From Pelodera strongyloides (lineage: Eukaryota; Nematoda; Chromadorea; Rhabditida; Rhabditidae): a stretch of DNA of 64,000 nucleotides. Position 1 is the first letter of the stretch. Each line of letters begins with the position of its first letter. The stretch lies in assembly GCA_036852015.1 (NCBI GenBank), contig JAANDG010000567.1:30549-94548 (forward strand), written 5' to 3'. This document shows, in pieces, positions 56,075 to 64,000 of this stretch. The notes beneath the pieces were generated by a model. The model saw only the letters and a list, made by a program, of their open reading frames with translations, ran no database searches and was not told the DNA's origin. The position numbers and the translations under genes are program-made.

Positions 56075-56325
56075 TAAAAATGACGAATATTATTATGAAA
56101 ACAATTATCCGGTTGTATGTCTAATTATCTATGGCTATGGTTTGTGACGAGTGTGCAATTGGCATATTAGTTTTACAGCCGTATATATCCACACTCATTA
56201 TAATTATATGAAAAGCTCTAATGTCGGGGGAAAGGGTTTCAGCTTACAAGCGCGTAAAATTTGAGTATATATGTACATAACCAAATTAATGAGTGGACGA
56301 ATCTGTCAAAAACAGTTGGTAAATA

Positions 56326-56362
56326 TTACACACACACGCACGCACGCACGCACACACACACG

Positions 56363-56393
<31 letters not shown>

Positions 56394-56479
56394 ACAAACA
56401 CACACACAAACACACACACACACACCTTAAATAACTGGCATTTAAATAGAGTGGTCGCAATGCACACACACATACGCAC

Positions 56480-56510
<31 letters not shown>

Positions 56511-56618
56511 AAGGCGCACGCACGCACGCACACACACACACACACCTTTTAAATAACTGGCATTATAAATAGAGTGTGTCGCACTGCACGCACACATACG
56601 CACACACACACACACACG

Positions 56619-56661
<43 letters not shown>

Positions 56662-56664
56662 CTT
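56326..56664 (+). repeat. CA microsatellite in a 110-120-bp higher-order repeat
   Basis: Three blocks of CA repeats, each followed by a CTTTTAAATAACTGGCATT-type segment (56426, 56546, 56661), and two by a TAAATAGAGTG..TCGCAATGCA-type linker. The unit is duplicated as a whole. Confidence 0.85.
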
Positions 56665-57239
56665 TTAAATAACTGACTTTCTAAACAGAAAGCGTCACTA
56701 CGTTTACAATAACCATAAGCATATGTTAACTAAAATCCTTTGAAATATATTTGCACATTTAAACAAAAACATATAATATAGTTATTGCAAATGCGTATTA
56801 TGGTCGACTGAGTTTCTCATCGAATAATAATAAATTAATAATTACAGGTATTGCGTAAAAGGCACTACATATACAATACGTGTTAATGAGCATGCCGACA
56901 TAAATGAGGTAATGATTGGTTTAATTTGCGGCTTTATATGGCGCACGTTAGAGTACTAATTACGAAGGCTATTATCGGGACCCAGAAAGTGCTCATGGTC
57001 ACGGGTTTTCAGCAAGTTTTTAGTTTGCAGTCTATAAAATTTATTATAAAATATTACAAATACAATATTTTATAATATTTTTTGAAGATGTATAATGAAA
57101 TGGTATTACAATGGTGGTTATTATATGGTTTATAGTTTATGTTTTACATTTCTAACGAAAATGTTTCAGAAAACGGCAATAAGTCAAGAGCAAGCTATCT
57201 CTGCCTTGGCAATAATATAGATAATAAGAGATAAAGGTA

Positions 57240-57497
57240 AGGAGTACCGCCGGGTTATATCAACCGAATCCGCAGAAACGGTGCACCGCGTCCAGTTTAT
57301 TTCTGAAGCCGCACGTACACGTACCTCTTCGGAGAACACCGAGAAGCCGGTTTACCTCCGCCAGTTTTACCGAGCTTTTTACCGAGCTACCAACGTTTGC
57401 AACTTTTACTTTGGTGGGGTGAGGGGTTCCGGGCCGGAATTGAACCAACGACCGGTGGCATGAGCAAAGCAGTTGCCAGTTGCCACTGCACTACGCA
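57240..57497 (-). repeat. tRNA-derived SINE, copy 2
   Basis: Same element as 5500-5765: GCCGGGTTATATCAACCGAA, GTTTTACCGAGC and TTTGGTGGGGTGAGGGGTTC. On the minus strand it starts GTAGTGCAGTGGCAACTGGC and has the B-box GGTTCAATTCCGG. The tail is AGATAATAAGAGATAAAGGT. Confidence 0.65.
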
Positions 57498-57518
57498 ATA
57501 TCAAAAACAAAATATAAA

Positions 57519-57697
57519 TTTTAAATGGCAGCCGTTTTTTGAAAAACATTGCATAGCACCAGCTTACTTACGCAGCATATGCAAATGAGCAACAATTAGA
57601 ATAAAAACTAGACACCAAGAACCCACTTTGCATAAATGCATAGGAATGCAAGTACTTGAGGTGCGTTTCAAAAATCGGCCGGTATTTCGCTTTAAAA
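57519..57697. mobile_element. Family A MITE
   Basis: TTTAAATGGCAGCCGTTTTT left, ATCGGCCGGTATTTCGCTTT right; 22 bases from the SINE. Confidence 0.65.
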
Positions 57698-57831
57698 AAT
57701 TCACATACCCAAAGGACAGTCTCTATTCAGGAAAATGGGGTGCTCTTGGCAGAACCTTAGTTAGGTTCTCTTTTACAGGTTAGTGAGAAGAAATACGTTC
57801 ACCTGAAAATATTATGCATATAAACACAATA

Positions 57832-58012
57832 CTAAAGCGGCATAACATGTGGTTTGTGAAAAGCATGTTGGAAAACTGCATCCCCATGTACATGCACTTT
57901 TATATGCAAATGACCTTGAAAAGTCGCTCAGAGTAGCTCATAATTAGCATATAATACATGGCAATGATGATGTCCAACCATACATTTCTCACCGGTTAAA
58001 CCGCTTTAAAAA
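57832..58012. mobile_element. Family D MITE
   Basis: CTAAAGCGGCATAACATGTG left, CACCGGTTAAACCGCTTTAA right; TTTTATATGCAAATGACC in the core. Confidence 0.6.
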
Positions 58013-58435
58013 TATAAATACAGGAAACAAATTAAGAACAAGACGAGAAAACATACAAACATATATATACTTGCACTTCAGTATAGTTTATAGTTTACAT
58101 TGTGTTCATTATTTTTTTACGAAAGATATAAAGTAATTAGAATTATATAATTGAAGGTTTTTATGGAAAATTCCGCGAAATAAGGGATTATATACGGAAA
58201 ACGGACTGAATTTGTTGAATTTGAAATACAATTTTGCAGAAAGAGCTTGCACGCATCAATGCACTCAAATCTGATTAGTACAATAAGTTATTAATTAATA
58301 ACATTTTCAAACATTTATATAAACAAAGTAAAGTTAGAATTGTGTGCCACATACATGTGTGTACTGTGTTCTAATTATGCGTTTATTAAAGATTAAAGGT
58401 TAAAGGATAAAGCTGGGAATTTTCAACAAAATTTC

Positions 58436-58622
58436 AATATAGAGGTTCCTCTTGTTTTGCTTACGGGGTTGCAAGTGTAACGAAATAATTGTCTTCGAAA
58501 AATGAGCCTTGGAACGATTTTATAATTACTCATGTCATATATATTCATACTTAGTTCCAGAATACGGCACTTCGTGTAAATACTTGCAAGGAATTGTTGC
58601 ATACTTGCAAACCCCATTATAA
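58436..58622. mobile_element. Family B MITE, diverged
   Basis: TTAGTTCCAGAATACGGCAC and ACTTGCAAACCCCATTATAA match the family B right half; the left half is poorly conserved. Confidence 0.4.
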
Positions 58623-59232
58623 AGCCCTCACACAAAACCTTTTTTTGAACTATTCACTTCATCACAAACTACCGTAGTAAGAATGGGAAAATATAATAAA
58701 TTAATGTTACTACCGTAATATGAGTAATCAATACATAAATAGTGCCCTCTCTAACATCATCCACTTCTTTTTTATTTAAAAAGTGTATTCATTCGGTCCC
58801 ACGGTATTTATGCCGCGCAACCGCGTCGCGTCTTTGTTTTAAAAAGGTCACTTTATAGAGAACGCCGCTCGGCACTTTGGGTTACGGTAGCCAATGTGAT
58901 CAACATAAAATATTGATTCTAGCATAGTTTATGTAAAACTTGAGCTTAAACATTTACTATATGACTGCCGGTTATCTTGTAGGTAGGCGAAAAGCCCGTA
59001 GAATAATTTAATTTCTAAAAAATTTTTATGTGTTTATGTCTTTACCCTTTTCACTCACTCAATGATGTGCATTGCAAAAAGATACTAATTTTCCAAGTTT
59101 TTTTCTTGCATTGCCGATTATCCAATTACATAATAGTTTTTCTAGTAAGCAAAATCCAAATCATTCAATATTCAATGTTCCCTTTTTTGGTCATTGACAG
59201 CCACAAATCCTTTAGCCTTTTCAATCTATACA

Positions 59233-59425
59233 CTTTAAAGCGAAATACCGGCAGGTTTTTGAAACGCGTTGCCTACGCCTGCTGCTTGCTTTCTTATGCA
59301 GCGTACGTAAATTAGCAAAAATAAGAATAAAAACTAGACTCCAATTAGACCCCACGTTGCATAAATGCATAGGAATGCAAGTACTTGGGGTTCGTTTCAA
59401 AAACCGGCCGGTATTTCGCTTTAAA
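59233..59425. mobile_element. Family A MITE
   Basis: TTTAAAGCGAAATACCGGCA left, GGCCGGTATTTCGCTTTAAA right. The core GCATAAATGCATAGGAATGC is shared with the copy at 57519-57697, marking a subfamily. Confidence 0.75.
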
Positions 59426-59959
59426 GGGGAGCGGATTTGAATATTATTTATTCTTCTCTAAAATTATAACCTGCATCAGTGACGTACTTTTTGTAAAAAG
59501 GATCCTGTAAACATAATACGCAGTTTCCTATTATAATTATAATTATAATTGTTTTGCAAAGAATTACATAGTTGAAAGGACTCTAATCCGAAACACGTTT
59601 AGCAGTTAACTGTAAACTATTAGTGAAAACAATCATTTTATAACAATAATATTAATAATAATTATTATTATTGTTAATATTCCTGCTACTCATTGACGTA
59701 AATGTGGCATTTCAATACCAACCAGTAAATAAATGAATGCAACTAAAACTAAAAGCCGAATTATTTGCCTTTGCTAAATAATGTCTTATTAGTGGGATAT
59801 TGCATTAAAAATAATGAGCAAAGAATTAAATTAACTGAGAAGTAAAATCCGCACTTTGTATGTAAAGCGCGAAAAAAAGTGAACGATTGAAAAATTGCTC
59901 AATTTTTTGTGTACAGCGTATTGTGATGAGTTCGGCGATCGCTAATTACTCTAACATTG

Positions 59960-60141
59960 TTTAAAGCGAAATACCGGCCGGTATGCGAAACGCATCGTGG
60001 ACAACATAATTCTTACGTATTTATTCTAATTTGCTCGAAGTTAGCTCGATTTTTTATTCTAATTTATGTTCATTTGCATAAGCTGCAAAAGAATGCTGGT
60101 GTACTCGATGTATTGCAAAAACCGGCTGTCATTCGCTTTAA
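59960..60141. mobile_element. Family A MITE
   Basis: TTTAAAGCGAAATACCGGCC left, AACCGGCTGTCATTCGCTTT right. Confidence 0.75.
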
Positions 60142-60647
60142 GTTTTATTGATTACAACAAAAGCCAATCAACCCAGAAGTCCAGCGATAACAATAACACT
60201 ACAAAATATCCCAAACTGAGCAGACACAGTTTATCTTGCATGCTCACACATTAGCAAAATAACTCTACCCGGGAGTGCCGTACCTTAGATAGCTTACATT
60301 TAGAGACTGGAACAAGATTATATAAACTAAGTGGGATGGTACTGTTTCAATAAATTTCATAGACCTTCTGCTTTTGGAAACAAAACAATCAGTAAGGAAT
60401 AAAGATTTTCTCAACAGATGGATAGAACTATACTATATCGTTTAAAACGAAAGATAAATTCCATCGGATTTACTGATTTACTTATAATGACAAAATTAAG
60501 TACTTCCAAGAAGTTGAACAGAAAAAGCAGAGATTGAGCTATATCATTTCTTGCAAATGAATATAATCATGGCAAACTGACGTTTGAAAATCAAAAGCTG
60601 TGTAGAATTACAAGGGAATTATAAGAAATACCAAGTATAACCTTCTT

Positions 60648-61026
60648 TTATTAAAAGAACGCGGTCATCTTTTTGTCCCTTTTTTTGTACTTTATATTTT
60701 TATTAACTGAATAATACGCAGAATATAGTGTTGAAAGAAATGAGACAAAAAAACTGATTTCACTGAGCAGTTCACCAGGGAAAAGGTGGCCCAAGGCCAA
60801 GCACCACAGAAGACCAAAGAAAACTAAATTATATAGTGCCCCGAGACGATATGCCACAAAGTAAAAAACGTTAGTCGCCATTATCAGCATGGCCGTGTGG
60901 GACAAAGTTACGGCAAATTTTTTTTCCAGCACTATACTATGTTCTACTTATAGTACTACTTATTATTCAGATAATAAAACACAAAGTATGCAAAAGGAAC
61001 AAAAAACGTAACCGCGTCCCTTTAAG
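60648..61026. mobile_element. TTAAAGGGACGCGGTTAC-ended MITE (family M)
   Basis: Left TTAAAAGAACGCGGTCATCT and right GTAACCGCGTCCCTTTAA are inverted. The 93-codon minus-strand open frame inside is hydrophobic but explained by the element. Confidence 0.55.
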
Positions 61027-61624
61027 TAATCTGATAAGAAAACAACCAAACCAAGTTAAAAAAACGCTCAATTTACAAATGGGTCTTGCAAAATCTTTCA
61101 CAAAATGTTTTTAATCGTTTGCAATCTAAAGAGCCTGCAAACAATGGTGAAAAGTTCCTTGTATTTATTATAAATAATATGGCAATTAATTTTGAGTTCT
61201 GAGTCTCAATTATAATTTAAAACTATCAAAACTATATAATATGATATAATTGATATTATTCTGTGTACGGAAGTCAATAATTTTGACTGGGAAATAACAA
61301 AACATAGAGCCGAAAATATACACAAAAAAGTGTTTTAAAATCTTAAAACTATTTTAGCGGGACCTCGTAATATTCAAAAATCTACGTATACATATACAAA
61401 GAATTTCTTGTTTTTAAACAATGCAAACAACATTAATTTTTAGCAAAGTTTAATAACCAGCAGTTCATGATTCATGGTGAATTTTCAATTAATTTATATT
61501 AAAATTTTCAATTTTATCAAATGTTCAAATTTAGATTTTCATAAGTTACAGTAATCTATGCATGATGAGTAAATATCCACTAAATGTAAAATCCCAACTT
61601 TCTTCTCATGTTAATTTCCCTTGT

Positions 61625-61745
61625 AGGCGGGGCTAGATGCAGTCAATTGAGTTTGTGGGCGGGGCGAGGAAACGTCTCAGCCAATCACAGGCGCGGTCCC
61701 TACGATATGCGAACCCGCCCCCACAGCTTCTTTCATGAGGTAGCG
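61625..61745. promoter_or_regulatory. GC-box/CCAAT promoter-like island
   Basis: Two GGCGGGGC boxes (61627, 61659), an inverted AACCCGCCCCCAC (61704) and a CCAATCAC (61681) fall within 100 bp in otherwise very AT-rich DNA. These match Sp1/KLF and NF-Y type motifs. No transcript start can be assigned. Confidence 0.4.
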
Positions 61746-63406
61746 GGAGAAATAGGTGTATAATGAAGTTTTTTAATTAAGAGGAAGTTATCAAAACAAA
61801 TAAGTGATGTAGTGATTTAGTGCGAGTTGCGGATGTATACATTAAAGTCATTTTATCAGTTCACTAACCCTTATTGAGCACACAAAGGAGATATAATATT
61901 ATAAACAGATCGCAAGTAAATTTTATTGATTAGCAATGTTTTGTATTATACTGTAAGGCAAAAGAATGAAATATCCTTTGGATAACAGTACTCTTAGCGA
62001 GGGATATTCATACAACAATGTAAGAGTGGGTATCTGTCGGTAACTTTTTGTGTACCAATGCATAACCTAAATATATAATGATCCATGTTAGAATGCGTTT
62101 TGATATTTCCCCATAAAACATACATACAATAACATTTCGGGTACAATCAGAATTGAACCATTTATGAGCACGTCTACACTGAACAAATATAAAATGTGCA
62201 AATGACGAAAGTTATTGGAGAGGGCAGCTTCGGGTGAAAGTCTGTACATATTAGGCCAATTATGTCGCTAATGGTTGTTATGATAATTACCTACTAATAA
62301 ACTTTGCGAATATGACACCCTACCCGGTAAATTTGGTGCACAAACATACATTTTTTAGAAATATATGTGAAACATATCGTCCAGAACACCTTCAAATCTA
62401 CCATTTCGAATACCAATTCCTAGACACATGTACCCTAATCAAATACCAATGCCTACCATGGCCGGTTACCTCTCGACGGGGTGCTATAAATTGATGAATA
62501 TGAAAAGATATGGTACTTGGCAAGAAGAGGTTGTAGGCCGTAAAGCTTTGTTACCTCGTCGTCGTAAGACACTTTCTTTAGAAGAGAGAGAGAGGACATA
62601 CACCTTTGAATGAGGGCCGAAATGCAAAATCATAACCCATGACGTTGACAAATAGATACGTCCTATTTTATTTGATACTCTTATTGGAAGGCAATGGAAC
62701 GTTTTCGGTTTAGGATATTTAAAGGGGGATGTGGGTGGATAGCGAAGGCCGACAAGGGTTTATTTACGAAAAGAAATCAGTGTAAAACTCATTAGTACTC
62801 TGTGGAGTGCGCATGTACTAGCATGAGGGTTTATCAAAAACTATCTTATGAAGTAATGCGAATACCATTGAAGATATATACTAGCAGTTATAAGGCGCTG
62901 CGATGATTCATACATAGATAGACGAAACTCCCAGATGGTCAGGTAATTATACTTGTTAATTAATTGTTTTATAACGCGTAGGTTAACTGATGCCAAAAAA
63001 CCAATGGAAGCTTAGGGTTAGGGTTAACAAAAAAAGCTGAAAGTCACAAAAATCAATAAATCTTAAAAGACTGCAAAAATCCAAATGAGAAAGAGACAAC
63101 GGTGGCCCGTCGGTGGCAAGATGAACCTAAATAAACGGGGTGATGTGAATCATCATCCACACTCTAAGACTACTGTCCTTTTACACATCAACACCCCGCG
63201 CACACACCTACCATATACACAGTGAGATTATCGACTGACTAGGACCATTTTGACATAAAATGGTGTGAAACTGGCACGAAACTGGCACGAAACTCGCACG
63301 AAACTCGCACGAATTTGGAAATATGATGAGTTGATTATTATATTTATTAGACTGTGAATCTACTAGCTTCTTGAACTGATAGTCTGACAATGGAGGAAGC
63401 TAGGTG

Positions 63407-63431
63407 AGAGAAAGAGAGAAAGAGAGCGAGC

Positions 63432-63465
<34 letters not shown>

Positions 63466-63467
63466 GA
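63407..63467 (+). repeat. GA microsatellite
   Basis: GAGAGA run with small interruptions. Confidence 0.85.
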
Positions 63468-64000
63468 GTAGAGTGTGTATGGGAGCCATACTTACTAGGA
63501 AGATCTGTAGATCATCTACAAGTATAACATGGGTAAAATTTCCTAAAGACAGAAAGTTTACGAACACTCGTTCATCTTTTCCCCATGGGAAGTAATAGTC
63601 TTTTTACACACAGTATTCGGAGTACTCAGTATGGAGCTACAGTCTCTAATGAAATTTTGCAAGCCATTTCGCATAAATTACACAGCTTCATTCGTAATGC
63701 TTGGTGAAAGGTCGCTGTGGAAAATCGTAATAATTTCCATAACCAAAACCACTTTATTCCCATTTAAAAGTCTCCAATTTTTCTTTTGATTTAAATGCAT
63801 TACGGCAGCGGGGCCATCGGCGCTTAATAGCTCTAAAGGCCCTAAAGGGGCCCGAAATTCGTCTTATATGGAAATAAATTTGAATTAATGAAAGGGGATT
63901 GTGTAGGAGCAAAATTAAAGAAGCATTTTTAGGAGTTGGGAGGGTGGGATGGGTTTCTAAAATTTTTGCTGATCTCAACTGTTTGGCGGTAAATTTAAAA

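Larger units (their letters stand above)
48541..64000. other. 15.5-kb region upstream of cog-1 with no recognised exon
   Basis: I searched both strands for phase-consistent exons and found none. Contents: scattered MITEs (49610-49712, 51650-51740, 52760-52912, 54690-54990, 55892-56074, 57519-57697, 57832-58012, 58436-58622, 59233-59425, 59960-60141, 60648-61026), GT/CA and GA tracts, tRNA-like/SINE pieces, and two MITE-free stretches (about 49.75-51.6 and 61.0-64.0 kb). cog-1 enhancers could lie here. Confidence 0.5.

Noticed and set aside
56271..56657. His-Thr and Cys-Val open frames
   Set aside because: CA microsatellite artefacts.
60651..60932. 93-codon hydrophobic minus-strand open frame
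   Set aside because: It lies wholly inside a MITE with inverted TTAAAGGGACGCGGT-type ends, and no splice or start context supports it.
62312..62613. Two overlapping plus-strand open frames of about 60 codons (one with RRRKTLSLEERERTYTFE)
   Set aside because: No splice sites in phase, no family resemblance, and part is GA-rich. They could be an exon of an unseen gene, but nothing supports that here.
1..64000. CRISPR arrays, rRNA genes, bacterial operons, or an autonomous transposase
   Set aside because: None seen. Direct repeats present are microsatellites or duplications, and all mobile elements recognised are short and non-coding.

Overview
This is a eukaryotic window, almost certainly from a nematode. 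The evidence is the very AT-rich DNA, small exons with GT..AG introns and TTTCAG-type acceptors, start codons sitting directly behind such acceptors (as in spliced-leader trans-splicing), degenerate TTAGGC (nematode telomere) repeats at about 31.08-31.17 kb, and the protein families present. There are no bacterial operons, rRNA or CRISPR arrays. I found the genes by joining exons across both strands so that splice phase is conserved, because most exons are shorter than any useful open reading frame.

Four protein genes are supported. (1) 5823-1422, minus strand: a Golgi type II glucuronyltransferase of family GT43, 10 exons, 444 aa, with the DDD metal-binding motif and an unusual 144-aa C-terminal tail. 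(2) 13957-23417, plus strand: an unrecognised type I single-pass membrane protein of about 820 aa in 22 exons. It has a signal peptide, a long ectodomain, one membrane span and a short basic tail. One exon junction (17252/17432) does not phase and is unresolved. (3) 26199-33399, plus strand: a secreted protein of about 523 aa with a nematode pepsin-inhibitor-3-like N-terminus and a long Pro/Thr/Lys-rich tail. (4) 48540-37099, minus strand: the Nkx6-type homeobox gene cog-1, 10 exons, 326 aa, all phases consistent, with an eh1-like repressor motif and an intact homeodomain. Genes 1 and 2 are divergent, and genes 3 and 4 converge. The region from 48.5 to 64 kb lies upstream of cog-1; I see no supported coding exon in it, and it is the natural place for cog-1 regulatory DNA.

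The most interesting regulatory signal lies 3' of cog-1: three 8-mer sites matching the seed of the microRNA lsy-6 (ATACAAAA on the minus strand) at a 37-38 bp pitch within 83 bp, inside a stretch free of transposons. In C. elegans, lsy-6 represses cog-1 to set left/right taste-neuron identity, so this looks like a retained and possibly extended version of that switch.

The rest of the window is dominated by short palindromic non-autonomous DNA transposons (MITEs). At least ten families share ends of the form TTTAAAG(C/G)...(C/G)CTTTAAA, and several abut each other sharing one TTTAAA, which points to a common TTAA/TTTAAA target. A separate CAGTGGCCGTA-ended family has donated, or lies exactly at, a splice acceptor of gene 2. 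tRNA-derived SINE-like elements, GT/CA and GA microsatellites, an interstitial telomere-like tract and two sequence duplications fill other gaps. No autonomous transposase was recognised.
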